From assembly GCA_900549155.1 (NCBI GenBank), contig URNF01000006.1, forward strand, positions 1-35,306: a stretch of DNA of 35,306 bases, written 5' to 3'. Positions 9,701 through 17,923 of this stretch are shown here, in pieces (position 1 is the stretch's first letter; the number at the start of each line of letters is the position of its first letter). Under the pieces are notes generated by a model that ran no database searches, was not told where the DNA came from, and worked only from the letters and a program-made list of their open reading frames with translations. Both the position numbers and the translations under genes were made by a program. Source of the DNA: an uncultured Oscillospiraceae bacterium (GTDB lineage: Bacteria; Bacillota; Clostridia; Oscillospirales; Acutalibacteraceae).

Positions 9701-10313
9701 GCGGTCCGACGCGGCTTTCCAACTCCTGCAGGATGTCCCGCAGACGCAAAAGATTTTCCTCCGCAGCCGCCAAACGGCGCTCCGCCTCGTTTTTGTGATA
9801 GCGGTATTTGGCAATGCCCGCCGCTTCCTCAAAGATCTCACGCCGCTCCTGCGACTTTGACGAAACGATGTCCTCAATTCTGCCCTGTCCGATGATGGAA
9901 TAGCCGTCTCTGCCGAGACCGGTGTTCATGAACAGCATCTGAATGTCCTTGAGGCGAACCGCCGCGTTGTTGATGAGATATTCGCCCGCCCCCGACCGAT
10001 AGCAGCGGCGGGTGACCTTCACGTCGTCCGCATCAAAATCCAGCGCACGGTCGGTGTTGCTGATGATGAGCGACACCTCGGCAAAGCCCACCGGCTTGCG
10101 CAGGGCGGTGCCGTTGAAAATGACGTCTTCCATCTTGTCGCCGCGCAGCGCCTTGTTGGACTGCTCGCCGAGCACCCAGCGGATGGCGTCGCTGATATTC
10201 GACTTGCCGCTGCCGTTCGGACCGACAACGGCGGTGATGCCGTCGCTGAAATTCAGAACGGTCTTATCGGGAAAGGATTTGAAGCCGTGCAGCTCCAATG
10301 CTTTCAAGATCAC
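6729..10313 (-). CDS. smc: Chromosome segregation ATPase SMC (condensin)
   Basis: A 1194-residue SMC of typical length. With ScpA and ScpB it forms the bacterial condensin that loops and compacts the chromosome. The N-terminal head shows GPNGSGKSN (Walker A, residues 31-39) after the MILKALELHGFKSF start. Two long coiled-coil arms rich in Ala, Glu, Gln and Arg flank the hinge (about 510-660, including GRVTFLPLSNIRG, VVTLDGQVVNAGGSLTGGS). The C-terminal head has the signature LSGGEKALAAIALLFAI and Walker B with PFCVLDEIEAALDD. It starts with GTG at 10313, preceded by GGGGGA, and lies 17 bases after rnc. The order rnc-smc-ftsY matches Bacillus. The high-GC coiled coil produces very long antisense open frames that are not genes. 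Confidence 0.99.
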   Translation of the reverse strand: MILKALELHGFKSFPDKTVLNFSDGITAVVGPNGSGKSNISDAIRWVLGEQSNKALRGDKMEDVIFNGTALRKPVGFAEVSLIISNTDRALDFDADDVKVTRRCYRSGAGEYLINNAAVRLKDIQMLFMNTGLGRDGYSIIGQGRIEDIVSSKSQERREIFEEAAGIAKYRYHKNEAERRLAAAEENLLRLRDILQELESRVGPLAQQCEKAKQYLTLAGEKKELEIGLWLRTMNASRSVLRELDAKLELARTQYEDAGAAQEQFEEEIEQIAAAAQQLTVQMDDIRRQSQLLIEQAAQEDSRAAVLRNDITHNEENIARIEGEIADSASGDAHIDEDIAAKRAEIEQKHTAIHDAEQQQLALSEQMEELSRAGEAAAGEVQALSEKAAALALQLSDLRVQVSTGDSTLAEITLRLSQVTAAVALKTAQSSTADGQLREMEKELAACNEQVESLQNTVGGYQMRYDARIGKVDAAKAQADKLTLDAEEKSRRARLLEELERNLDGFAQSVKAVMKEAGRGALRGIHGPVSRLIRAQADYALAIETALGAAAQNLVCDRDEDAKRAIRFLKETRGGRVTFLPLSNIRGTRLREQPSGEAGFVGIAADLVTFEPQYAEIAENLLGRTVIAEDMDDATAIARKYGYKFRVVTLDGQVVNAGGSLTGGSSVKGAGLLSRRAEIEKLQTEAKALAAKAKEATETYEQLKRDIAAVEAALTGAKGELVTAGEDRIRCEGEVRRLREQTAANRAALEEHTAEIASLQERAAGAKAQSAEATAAIEKVTAEQEAVEAEIESRSGGRRALAAQREELSAAIAQVRLDALAAAKEIEGIEQAIEALEARRADAGGHRAALGEQIKALKDMNDAIAAQVQETEKAAAALREKAQDATKDIEALIAKRQEGEAEQTALRRKSREKNEEREHLGQEVARLEEKQVAVQKQTDDLTRRLYEEYELTRMEAEAVAKPIEDVGAANRRVTELKNKIRALGNVNVGAIEEYAEVNERYQFMKTNVEDVETSRNELLRQIEDLTVHMREIFLERFKQINYYYGIVFSEIFGGGKGELKLSNPDDILGSGIEMYIQPPGKVILNLAALSGGEKALAAIALLFAILKVTPSPFCVLDEIEAALDDVNVDRYAAYLRRMCDKTQFIAITHRRGTMEEADTLYGVTMQERGVSKLLELRASEVEEKLGLKLQQQNG

Positions 10314-10330
10314 AGTGCTTCATCCCCCTT

Positions 10331-11017
10331 TCAGCGATAGCCCATCAGCGCCAGCGCTTCCTTCGCCGCCTGCTGTTCGGCGTCCTTTTTGCTTCTGCCC
10401 TTGCCGGTGCCGATGACGTTCGAGTTGAGATACACCTGCACCGTGAACTGTTTGTTGTGATCCGGACCGGACTCACCCGTCAGGACATATTCCAGCGCCT
10501 CGCCGGGGTTTTGCTGGATGATCTCCTGGAGAGTGGTCTTATAGTCCTTGAAATGACGGCGGCGCTGATTGTGCACCTCGGGCACGACAAAGCGCAGCAC
10601 GAACTTTTTCGTCGGCTCCAGTCCGCCGTCGAGATACATCGCGGCGACGATCGCCTCGAAAGCATCCGCCAGAATGGACGGACGCTCGTTGCCGCCTGTG
10701 CGCAGCTCACCCTTGCCGAGCCGCAGATAGTCGCCGACATGCAGCTGCAGCGAATAGGAATGGAGCGCTTTTTCGCACACCACCGCCGCGCGCAGCTTTG
10801 TCAGCTCGCCCTCGGGACCCGTTTCCTTTTGAAACAGCTCATTTGCGGTGATAAATCCCAGCACCGAGTCGCCCAAAAACTCCAGCCGTTCATTGCTGGC
10901 AAGATGGCGGTCGCTTTCATTGGCATAGGAGGAATGGGTCAGCGCATTTTCGAGCAGCGACACATCGTGAAAGGTATAGCCGAGCGCCGTCATGAGCGGC
11001 GCCAAATCCTTTTGCAT
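10331..11017 (-). CDS. rnc: Ribonuclease III
   Basis: A 228-residue double-strand-specific endoribonuclease that processes rRNA precursors and structured mRNAs. The catalytic domain has ENALTHSSYANE, the signature NERLEFLGDSVLGFI with metal ligands, and the second acid block ADAFEAIVAAMYLDGG. A C-terminal double-stranded RNA-binding domain follows (DYKTTLQEIIQQNPG, then GKGRSKKDAEQQAAKEAL). I chose ATG 11017 over the upstream in-frame TTG at 11023 because the AAGGAG site is properly spaced only from the ATG. It lies directly after plsX: the acpP gene that commonly separates plsX and rnc in Firmicutes is missing here. Confidence 0.98.
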   Translation of the reverse strand: MQKDLAPLMTALGYTFHDVSLLENALTHSSYANESDRHLASNERLEFLGDSVLGFITANELFQKETGPEGELTKLRAAVVCEKALHSYSLQLHVGDYLRLGKGELRTGGNERPSILADAFEAIVAAMYLDGGLEPTKKFVLRFVVPEVHNQRRRHFKDYKTTLQEIIQQNPGEALEYVLTGESGPDHNKQFTVQVYLNSNVIGTGKGRSKKDAEQQAAKEALALMGYR

Positions 11018-11032
11018 TTGCAAAACTCTCCT

Positions 11033-12043
11033 TTACTCTTCCTCTTTTGCGGGTTCTGCGGGCGTCACCGCCGCGCGGATGGCGTCCATCACGCCGGTCT
11101 CTACAAAAGTCGCCGCCTGGTGCAGCGCGCCGTAGATCACCGCCGCGTCGGCATTGCCGTGCGCCTTGATGACCGGCTTTTGCACGCCGATGACCGGTGC
11201 GCCGCCGTATTTTGACGCGTTGAGACGGGATTTCAGCCCCTTCATGTGCGGCAGCACCAGCGCCGCTGCCAGCTTTGTGAGCAGATTGGTCTTGAAAATC
11301 GCTTTCAGATTGTGCAGCAGCATGGAGACCGTGCCCTCCATGGTCTTCAACAGGATATTGCCCGTGAAGCCGTCGGCAACAATGACATCCGCCGCGCCCG
11401 CCGGCACGTCGCGTGCCTCAACATTGCCGATGAACGGCAGTCCGCTTTCCTTCAAAAGCACAAAGGTTTCCAGCTGCAGCGAGCCGCCCTTGTGCTCCTC
11501 CGTGCCGATGTTGAGCAGTCCGATCTTGGCGTCCTTGCGTCCCAGCACGTGCGTCATATAGATGTGCCCCATCTGCGCAAACTGCAGCAGCATTTCGGGG
11601 CGGCAGTCGGCGTTTGCACCGCAGTCCACCAAAAGATACGGTTCTTTGTCCGACGGCAGCAGACTTGCCAGCGCGGGGCGGGAAATGCCCTTGATGCGCT
11701 TGACGATGAATGTTGCGCCCATCAGCAGTGCGCCCGTGCTGCCCGCGCTGACGAAGGCATCGCCCTCGCCTGCGGCAAGACGGCGCAGGCCCTCCGCCAT
11801 GGAGCAGTCCTTGTGCGCTTTGAGAATGCTGCGCGGCTCATCGTTCATGGAAATGACATCGGGGGCATCCGCAATCTCCATGCCTGCAAGCGAAATGTTG
11901 TTTTCCGCCGCGACACGGCGGATCTCCTCCTCGTGTCCCGTCAGCAGAATGGAAAGACCGTCCTTTTCAACCGCCTGCTGCGCGCCGCGCAGAATTTCCA
12001 GCGGGGCGTTGTCACCGCCGAAAGCGTCCAGAATGATACGCAT
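11033..12043 (-). CDS. plsX: Phosphate acyltransferase PlsX
   Basis: About 336 residues. PlsX makes acyl-phosphate from acyl-ACP, the first step of phospholipid synthesis in Gram-positive bacteria, and works at the membrane surface. It begins MRIILDAFGGDNAPLEIL, the family start. Further hallmarks are MNDEPRSILKAHKDCSM, FVSAGSTGALLMGA, LVDCGANADCRPE, IGLLNIGTEEHKG, NVEARDVPAG, VADGFTGNILLKTMEG and the GGAPVIGVQKPVIKAHGNA block near the end. The ATG at 12043 has GGAGAG 8 bases upstream; an in-frame ATG at 12067 lies inside the end of trmFO and lacks spacing support. It sits between trmFO and rnc. Confidence 0.97.
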   Translation of the reverse strand: MRIILDAFGGDNAPLEILRGAQQAVEKDGLSILLTGHEEEIRRVAAENNISLAGMEIADAPDVISMNDEPRSILKAHKDCSMAEGLRRLAAGEGDAFVSAGSTGALLMGATFIVKRIKGISRPALASLLPSDKEPYLLVDCGANADCRPEMLLQFAQMGHIYMTHVLGRKDAKIGLLNIGTEEHKGGSLQLETFVLLKESGLPFIGNVEARDVPAGAADVIVADGFTGNILLKTMEGTVSMLLHNLKAIFKTNLLTKLAAALVLPHMKGLKSRLNASKYGGAPVIGVQKPVIKAHGNADAAVIYGALHQAATFVETGVMDAIRAAVTPAEPAKEEE

Positions 12044-12056
12044 GGTCAACTCTCCT

Positions 12057-13352
12057 TCAGTGTTCATAGTGCGTCATCGCGCGTGCGGCAAGCGCCGCAT
12101 AGCGCTGACGTTTGTCCCGAATGGGTACGGCAAGCGGCGGCAGAATGCCGAAGTTTGCCCCCATCGGCTGAAAATCCCTGTTTTCGGTGCTCACGTGCGC
12201 CGCCAGCGCGCCGATCATCGTCTCGCGCGAAAGGGAAAGCGGCGCTTTGCCGAGCAAGCGGTTGGCGGCGTTGATGCCCGCGACCAGTCCCGATGCCGCC
12301 GACTCCATGTATCCCTCGACACCGGTCATCTGACCGGCAAAGAACAGATCCGGGCGGGAAAGCACCGCGAAATCCGCGCCGAGAAATCCCGGCGACTGCA
12401 AAAAGGTGTTGCGGTGCATCACGCCGTAGCGCATGAACACGGCGTCCTTCAAGGCGGGGATCATGCCGAACACCCGCTTTTGCTCGCCGAATTTCAGATT
12501 TGTCTGAAAACCCACGAGATTATACATTGTGCCGTCGGCGTTCTCAGCGCGCAGCTGCAGCACTGCCCACGGGCGGTGTCCCGTTTTCGGATCGCGCAGC
12601 CCGACCGGCTTCATCGGTCCGAAGCGCAGCGTGTCCGCGCCGCGCTTTGCCAGCACCTCGACCGGCATGCAGCCCTCATACACCTTCAGCTTGTCAAATG
12701 CGTGCAGCGGCGCTGTCTCGGCATGTATGAGCGCGTCATAGAACGCGTCATATTCCGCTTTGTTCATGGGACAATTGATGTAGTCCCCCGCGCCGCTTTC
12801 CTCGCGGTCATAGCGCGAGGCGCAGAAAGCGGAAGACATATCCACGCTGTCGGCAGCGACAATGGGCGCCGCCGCGTCATAGAAATGCAGTCCGCCGCAA
12901 AGCTTTTCAATGTCCGCCGCCAGCGTTTCGGCGGTGAGCGGTCCCGTTGCGACCACCGTCACGCCGTCTGCGGGCAGAGCGGTCACCTCGGTCTCCTCGA
13001 CCGTGATGAGCGGATGCCTGCGCACCGCATCGGTCACGGCGGCGGAAAACAGATCCCTGTCCACCGCCAGCGCGCCTCCCGCAGGCACGGCGCATTTTTC
13101 CGCGATCGGCACACAAAGCGAGCCGAGTGCTTTCATTTCCGCCTTGAGCAGCCCCGCCGCACTTTCGATGCGCGACGCCTTGAGCGAATTGGAGCAGACA
13201 AGCTCCGCAAACAGCGGAGAGCGGTGCGCCGCCGTGTATTTCTGCGGCTTCATTTCTTTCAGTGTGACCGCCACGCCGCGCTGTGCCGCAGCATATGCCG
13301 CTTCACAGCCCGCCAGTCCCGCGCCGATCACCGTGAGTCGTTTTTCGTTCAT
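12057..13352 (-). CDS. trmFO: Folate/FAD-dependent tRNA (uracil-54-C5)-methyltransferase TrmFO
   Basis: A 431-residue FAD enzyme that makes ribothymidine at position 54 of tRNA using methylene-tetrahydrofolate. The N terminus carries a dinucleotide-binding fold (TVIGAGLAGCEAAYAAAQRG), then the family block HRSPLFAELVCSNSLKA. Later blocks are CPMNKAEYDAFYDAL, YEGCMPVEVLAKRGADTLRF, GPMKPVGLRDP, VGFQTNLKFGEQKRVF, FLGADFAVLSRPDLFFAGQM and TGVEGYMESAASGLVAGIN. The start overlaps the topA stop (ATGA), so translation is probably coupled. The order dprA-topA-trmFO is the same as in Bacillus, which supports TrmFO over GidA paralogs. Confidence 0.97.
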   Translation of the reverse strand: MNEKRLTVIGAGLAGCEAAYAAAQRGVAVTLKEMKPQKYTAAHRSPLFAELVCSNSLKASRIESAAGLLKAEMKALGSLCVPIAEKCAVPAGGALAVDRDLFSAAVTDAVRRHPLITVEETEVTALPADGVTVVATGPLTAETLAADIEKLCGGLHFYDAAAPIVAADSVDMSSAFCASRYDREESGAGDYINCPMNKAEYDAFYDALIHAETAPLHAFDKLKVYEGCMPVEVLAKRGADTLRFGPMKPVGLRDPKTGHRPWAVLQLRAENADGTMYNLVGFQTNLKFGEQKRVFGMIPALKDAVFMRYGVMHRNTFLQSPGFLGADFAVLSRPDLFFAGQMTGVEGYMESAASGLVAGINAANRLLGKAPLSLSRETMIGALAAHVSTENRDFQPMGANFGILPPLAVPIRDKRQRYAALAARAMTHYEH

Positions 13353-15421
13353 TTCTTTTCAAACCCGCAATCCGGTGTCTGGCAATACAGTCCCCCGTTT
13401 TTGCCCTTGCGTTTGAACAGCGTCTTGCCGCATTTCGGGCAAGTTTCCGCCGATGGCTCATCCCAGCTCATGAAGTTGCAGTCGGGATAGTTGGCACAGC
13501 CGTAGAATTTGCGGTTGTTGCGGGATTTTTTGAGAATGATCTTCCCGCCGCATTTGGGACAGATGCCGGGCGTTTCCTCGATGATCTGTTTGGTGTTCTT
13601 GCAGGTGGGATAGCCGGGGCAGGCAAGGAATTTGCCGAACCTGCCGGATTTCACCACCATGCGCCGTCCGCACTGCTCGCAGATGACGTCGCTCTCCTCT
13701 TCCGGCACCTTGATGCGCTCGCCCGAAAGCGACGCTTCCGCCGCCGTGAGCGATTTGGAAAAGTCACCGTAGAAATCGGCAAGCGTCTGTTCCCACTGTG
13801 CCTTGCCGTGCTCCACGCTGTCCAGCTCTTTTTCCATCTGCGCGGTGAACTCGGTGTCGACGATGTTCGGGAACTTCTCCTTCATCAGCGCCGTCACCAC
13901 CTCGCCGAGCGCAGTGGGCTTCAAGGACTTATTCTCCCGCTCGATATACTCTCTTGCCAAAATGATGCTGATGGTCGGCGCATAGGTCGACGGTCTGCCG
14001 ATGCCGTTTTCTTCCATCGCCTTGTTGAGCGTCGCCTCGTTATAGCGCGGGGGCGGCTGCGTGAAGTGCTGGTTGCCCTTGAGCTCTCTCTGCACAAACG
14101 TCTCGCCGACCGTGATGCTCGGCAGCGGGCGGTTTTCGTCCTCTTTTTCGTCCTTGCCCTCGACATACAGCACCGTATAGCCGTCAAATTCCACCGTATA
14201 GCCGGACGCCTTGAAAAGATAGTCCCCGGCGGCGATGTCCACCTGGTTGGTCTTTTGCAGCTGATCCGCCATCAGACTGGCGATAAAGCGCTCCCAGATC
14301 AGCTTATAGAGCTTATACTGATCCGCCGTCAGCGAAGCGCGCACCTTTTCGGGCGTCAGCGACGGCACCGAGGGACGGATCGCCTCGTGGGCGTCCTGCG
14401 CGTTGCTTTTCGATTTGAACACGCGCGGCTTCGGCGGCAGATAGGCGTCGCCGTAGGTCGCTTTGATATAGTCATTGCCCGCGGCACGCGCCTCGTCCGA
14501 GATGCGCAGCGAGTCGGTACGCATATAGGTGATAAGGCCCATCGCACCCTCGCCCGCCACGTCGATGCCTTCATACAGCTCCTGCGCCGCTTTCATGGTG
14601 CGGTTGGAAGAAAAACCGAGCTTGCGGTTGGCTTCCTGCTGCATGGTGGACGTGATGAACGGCGGCGCGGGCGCAATTTTGCGCTTGCCGGATTTGACGT
14701 TGGCTGCCGTGAAGGTCGCCGCTTTCAGTTCTTCCACGATCCTGTCGGCGGTCGCCTTGTCGGAGATCTTGATCTTTCCCTTGGCGTCGCCGTAGAAATG
14801 CGCGGGGAACATGCGGCTTTTTTCGGTGTGCGACAGCATCGCGTCGATCGTCCAGTATTCCTCGCTCACAAAGCGGCGGATCTCATTTTCGCGATCCACC
14901 ACAAGGCTCACGGTCGCGGACTGCACCCGTCCCGCGGAAAGTCCCTTGCGGATGCTTTTCCACAAAAAGGGACTGAGCTTATAGCCCACGATGCGATCGA
15001 GGATGCGGCGCGCCTGCTGCGCGTTCACAAGATCCATGTCGATCGAGCGCGGGTGCGCCATACCGCTCGTCACGCCGCTTTTCGTGATTTCGTTGAACGT
15101 AACGCGGTTTTGTGCGTGAATGTCCAGCTTGAGCAGCTGCGCCAGATGCCAGGAGATAGCTTCTCCCTCGCGGTCGGGGTCGGTCGCGAGATACACGGCT
15201 TCGGCGTTTGCCGCCTTTTCCCGCAGCTGACGGATGAGGGAGGTCTTGCCCGGAATATCCATATAGCGCGGCTTGAAATGATTATCTATATCCACACCGA
15301 GCAGCGATTTCGGCAGATCCCGGATGTGTCCCATAGAGGCGATGACCTCATAGCCTTGCCCTAAGTATTTCTGAATGGTTTTCGCCTTTGCGGGCGATTC
15401 CACAATAACGAGCTTGGACAT
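13349..15421 (-). CDS. topA: DNA topoisomerase I
   Basis: A 690-residue type IA topoisomerase that relaxes negative supercoils through a covalent tyrosine-DNA intermediate. The TOPRIM domain comes first (KLVIVESPAKAKTIQKYLG, and the metal-binding triad D81-P-D83-R-E85). The catalytic Tyr is Y299 in LITYMRTDSLRIS. Other conserved blocks are VNAQQARRILDRIVGYKLSP, KGLSAGRVQSATV and IGRPSTYAPTI. Three C-terminal four-cysteine zinc ribbons follow (starting CEQCGRR, CPKCGGK and CPKCGKT), a typical Firmicutes tail. The ATG is preceded by AAGGGG. It lies 16 bases after dprA and overlaps trmFO. Confidence 0.99.
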   Translation of the reverse strand: MSKLVIVESPAKAKTIQKYLGQGYEVIASMGHIRDLPKSLLGVDIDNHFKPRYMDIPGKTSLIRQLREKAANAEAVYLATDPDREGEAISWHLAQLLKLDIHAQNRVTFNEITKSGVTSGMAHPRSIDMDLVNAQQARRILDRIVGYKLSPFLWKSIRKGLSAGRVQSATVSLVVDRENEIRRFVSEEYWTIDAMLSHTEKSRMFPAHFYGDAKGKIKISDKATADRIVEELKAATFTAANVKSGKRKIAPAPPFITSTMQQEANRKLGFSSNRTMKAAQELYEGIDVAGEGAMGLITYMRTDSLRISDEARAAGNDYIKATYGDAYLPPKPRVFKSKSNAQDAHEAIRPSVPSLTPEKVRASLTADQYKLYKLIWERFIASLMADQLQKTNQVDIAAGDYLFKASGYTVEFDGYTVLYVEGKDEKEDENRPLPSITVGETFVQRELKGNQHFTQPPPRYNEATLNKAMEENGIGRPSTYAPTISIILAREYIERENKSLKPTALGEVVTALMKEKFPNIVDTEFTAQMEKELDSVEHGKAQWEQTLADFYGDFSKSLTAAEASLSGERIKVPEEESDVICEQCGRRMVVKSGRFGKFLACPGYPTCKNTKQIIEETPGICPKCGGKIILKKSRNNRKFYGCANYPDCNFMSWDEPSAETCPKCGKTLFKRKGKNGGLYCQTPDCGFEKK

Positions 15422-15437
15422 GATGCTTCGTCCCCTT

Positions 15438-16661
15438 TCATGTTCTGTAGTATTGTTGTCCCGCCGTGCATTTGACGCAGCCGAAAAGCTCCAGCTCCGT
15501 CACCAGCACCAGCGTTTCGGAGATCGACAGCCCCGCCCGCTTTGCCAAAAGGTCAACGGGACAGGGGTCGCGCGTGATGACCGCAAAGAGCTTGTGCGCC
15601 TGCGGTGAGGCAATGGCGGGCAGCTCTGCGGTCGGCGTATCGTCCGCCACCATCGGCGCTTTCTCCGCCGTTTTGCTTTTCGGCAGCGGACGGTGCGGCG
15701 CTTTTTCTTTCGGGAGCGGCTGCACCGTCGGACGCGCAAGCGCCTTTTCCGCCCGCACGGCGGCGTCGATGTCCAGCATACCCGCAAAGCGACCGGTATA
15801 TTCTTCCAAAAGCTCCGCCGCATGGGTCACAAGCACGGCGCCCTTGCGGATCAGCTCCAGCGAGCCGACATTCTTCGTGTTGCGGATGGAGGACGGCACG
15901 GCAAACAGATCCTTGCCCTGCGAACGGGCAAGGTTGGCGGAGATGAGCGCGCCGCTGCGCTGCGGCGCTTCCACCACGCAGGTGCCGAGCGTCATGCCGA
16001 CCATCAGGCGATTGCGCACGTGATAGTCGCAGAAAAACGGTTTTCCCGGCGCATATTCGGTCACGATCGCGCCGCCCGCTTCCAGGATGTGCCGTCTGAG
16101 CGCCGTCGTTTCCTGCGGATATTCCACCTCGGGCGGCGCGGCTTTCACCAGCACCGTCACGCCCTGTGCGTCCAGAGCGCCCGCGTGTGCGGCGGCATCA
16201 ATGCCGCGCGCTCCGCCGCTGACGACCACCATGCCCGCAGCGGCAAGTCCGCCTGCCAGCATGTAGGCATTGTCCTTTCCTTCCTCGGTGGCATGTCGCG
16301 TGCCGACCACGGCAACGGCGGGCAGCCGATTCAGCTGCGGCATCGTTCCCTCGCCGTACAAAACGGCGGGAAAGCCGTCGATCTCGCGCAGCGCCTCGGG
16401 ATAGCACACATCCTCAGGCGTCAGCACCCAGCCGCCGATGTCCTGCATCGCTTTGAGAATTTCCTTTGCTTCGGTCAGATCCTTGTCCTGCAGTCCCAAA
16501 TGCTCCTGCGGACGCAGCTCCACCTCGCGCAAGGCCGCAGGCGTTGCCGCAAACACCGCCTCGATGTCGGAAAAGTGGTCCATGAGGCGATTGGTTGCCA
16601 TGCTGCCGAGCGGCAGATGCCGCTGCAGCCATATCCAATACAGCCGTCTGTCCGTTGACAT
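15438..16661 (-). CDS. dprA: DNA-processing protein DprA (Smf), divergent
   Basis: About 407 residues. DprA loads RecA on incoming single-stranded DNA during transformation and also occurs in non-competent species. An N-terminal SAM-like region (residues 1-70) is followed by the Rossmann-like domain: VAVVGTRHATEEGKDNAYML, VVVSGGARGIDAAAHAGAL, VRNRLMVGMTLGTCVVEAP, SGALISANLARSQGKDLFAVP and ELIRKGAVLV. A linker rich in Pro and Lys leads to a C-terminal winged-helix domain (KRAGLSISETLVLVTELEL). The segment between the SGGARGID block and the EYPQE block reads VLVKAAPPEVEYP instead of the usual VLG-x-G-x-x-x-x-YP, and the canonical GTN before the LI block reads VGS, so it is diverged. The ATG 16661 has GGGAGG upstream; an in-frame GTG at 16670 overlaps that site. 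Confidence 0.9.
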   Translation of the reverse strand: MSTDRRLYWIWLQRHLPLGSMATNRLMDHFSDIEAVFAATPAALREVELRPQEHLGLQDKDLTEAKEILKAMQDIGGWVLTPEDVCYPEALREIDGFPAVLYGEGTMPQLNRLPAVAVVGTRHATEEGKDNAYMLAGGLAAAGMVVVSGGARGIDAAAHAGALDAQGVTVLVKAAPPEVEYPQETTALRRHILEAGGAIVTEYAPGKPFFCDYHVRNRLMVGMTLGTCVVEAPQRSGALISANLARSQGKDLFAVPSSIRNTKNVGSLELIRKGAVLVTHAAELLEEYTGRFAGMLDIDAAVRAEKALARPTVQPLPKEKAPHRPLPKSKTAEKAPMVADDTPTAELPAIASPQAHKLFAVITRDPCPVDLLAKRAGLSISETLVLVTELELFGCVKCTAGQQYYRT

Positions 16662-16676
16662 AGAACCCACCTCCCC

Positions 16677-17462
16677 CTATCGCCGCAGCAGCTCCCACAT
16701 GACGATGCCCGCCGCCATCGCCGCATTCAGCGATTCGGCGCGCCCCGCCATCGGGATGGTCACCGCGGCATCACAAGCCGCGATCGTTTCCGCTTTCAGC
16801 CCGTTGCCCTCATTGCCGATAAGGCAAACACAGCCGTCCGACAGCGGCGCATCACAAACGGACAGCGCCCCCGCGTCCGGCACACAGGCAAAGGTGCGCA
16901 TCCCGCGCGCTTTCAGCTGCGGCAGCAGCGCCCGCATGTCTCCCGCCGCGATCAGCGGCAGGCGGAAGGTGCCGCCCATGCCGGCGCGCAAGACCTTGGG
17001 GTTATACACGTCGCAGCAGCCGTCGGACAGCAGCAGTCCGCGCAGTCCCAGCGCTTCCGCCGTGCGGATCACGGCGCCGAGATTGGCGGGGTCCTGCACG
17101 TCCTCAAGCGCCAGATATCGCCCTTTTTCGTCGATCGCAGCGGCGTCGGCACTTTGCGGCATCGCACAGATGCAGAAAATGCCCTGCGGCGAGCCGGTGT
17201 CGCTCATGTGCTGTGCGACGGCGGGGGTGATGCTCTCCGCCCGACGCGCGACGCCAAGAAGCTCTCCGACCTGCGCGGCATAGACGGTCGCCGCCTTTTC
17301 GGTATACAGCAAAAGCTCCACACCGATCCCGCTTTTCGCCGCGTCGGCGCACAGCCGCGCGCCCTCACAGGCAAAAAGCCCCGTTTCACGGCGCGCACGG
17401 CGGTCGGCGGTCAAAAGACGCCAGCGTTTCACCTGCGGATTGTCCTTGCCGGAAATCGGCAT
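16677..17462 (-). CDS. TrmH/SpoU-family RNA 2'-O-methyltransferase
   Basis: A 261-residue SPOUT methyltransferase. The N-terminal substrate-binding domain (GKDNPQVKRWRLL, then FACEGARLCADA) resembles the RlmB/TsnR-type L30e-like domain. The SAM-binding trefoil knot shows motif 1 NLGAVIRTAEALGLRGLLL, motif 2 CLIGNEGNGL and motif 3 IPMAGRAESLNAAMAAGI. Such enzymes methylate ribose 2'-OH groups in rRNA or tRNA; the exact target cannot be read from sequence. The ATG at 17462 has GAGGGGG upstream. A TTG in frame at 17504 would run into the rplT terminator and is rejected. It is the first gene of the long minus-strand series and lies just past that terminator; no promoter is obvious in the short gap. 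Confidence 0.93.
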   Translation of the reverse strand: MPISGKDNPQVKRWRLLTADRRARRETGLFACEGARLCADAAKSGIGVELLLYTEKAATVYAAQVGELLGVARRAESITPAVAQHMSDTGSPQGIFCICAMPQSADAAAIDEKGRYLALEDVQDPANLGAVIRTAEALGLRGLLLSDGCCDVYNPKVLRAGMGGTFRLPLIAAGDMRALLPQLKARGMRTFACVPDAGALSVCDAPLSDGCVCLIGNEGNGLKAETIAACDAAVTIPMAGRAESLNAAMAAGIVMWELLRR

Positions 17463-17502
17463 CCTTTGCACCCCCTCTGACGAAAAAACGCGTCGTAAAT
17501 TC

Positions 17503-17535
17503 AAAAACCGCGCCCACCGGATACCCGATGGGCGC
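17503..17535 (-). terminator. Intrinsic terminator after rplT
   Basis: Read on the minus strand, an 11-base stem (GCGCCCATCGG paired with CCGGTGGGCGC, one G-T wobble) with a GTAT loop is followed by GG and five T. It sits 10 bases after the rplT stop and closes the infC-rpmI-rplT unit, possibly with some read-through into the downstream methyltransferase gene. Confidence 0.85.
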
Positions 17536-17544
17536 AGATACAGC

Positions 17545-17904
17545 TTATTTAGACAGGGCTTTCTGCGCCTTCACGGTAAGCGCGGTGAAAGCGGCAGGAT
17601 CGCTGGCAGCGACCTCAGCCAGCATCTTACGGTTCATCGTGATGCCCGCCTTCTTCAGACCGTTCATGAAGGTGGAGTAGTTCATGCCGTTGAGCTTCGC
17701 AGCAGCGGAGATGCGGGCGATCCACAGACGGCGGAAGTCACGCTTGCGCTGCTTACGACCGATGTACGCATACTGACCGGATTTCATGACCGCTTCTTTT
17801 GCGGTCTTGAACAGCTTGGATTTTGCACCGTAATAGCCCTTTGCGAGCTTCAGGGTCTTTTTTCTTCTTTTGCGCGTCATCATCGCGCCTTTAATACGAG
17901 CCAT
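17545..17904 (-). CDS. rplT: Ribosomal protein L20 (bL20)
   Basis: A 119-residue 50S subunit protein needed for early large-subunit assembly. It is highly basic, starting MARIKGAMMTRKRRKKTLK. Family blocks are LAKGYYGAKSKLFK, YAYIGRKQRKRDFRRLWIARI and YSTFMNGLKKAGITMNRKML. In Firmicutes L20 also binds the leader of its own operon and represses it by transcription termination; the leader described at 18721-18850 is the candidate target. The ATG is preceded by GGAGGT. It lies 19 bases after rpmI. Confidence 0.99.
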   Translation of the reverse strand: MARIKGAMMTRKRRKKTLKLAKGYYGAKSKLFKTAKEAVMKSGQYAYIGRKQRKRDFRRLWIARISAAAKLNGMNYSTFMNGLKKAGITMNRKMLAEVAASDPAAFTALTVKAQKALSK

Positions 17905-17923
17905 GTTTCGTTACCTCCGTCAA

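Noticed and set aside
6450..9860. 1136-codon plus-strand open frame opposite smc
   Set aside because: It is the antisense shadow of the GC-rich SMC coiled coil. It has no ribosome site, no recognisable domain and an Arg/Leu/His-heavy composition, and smc itself is unmistakable.
17463..17502. Promoter for the trmH-dprA-topA series in the gap after the rplT terminator
   Set aside because: The 40 bases contain no acceptable -10/-35 pair; read-through or an unrecognised promoter is left open.
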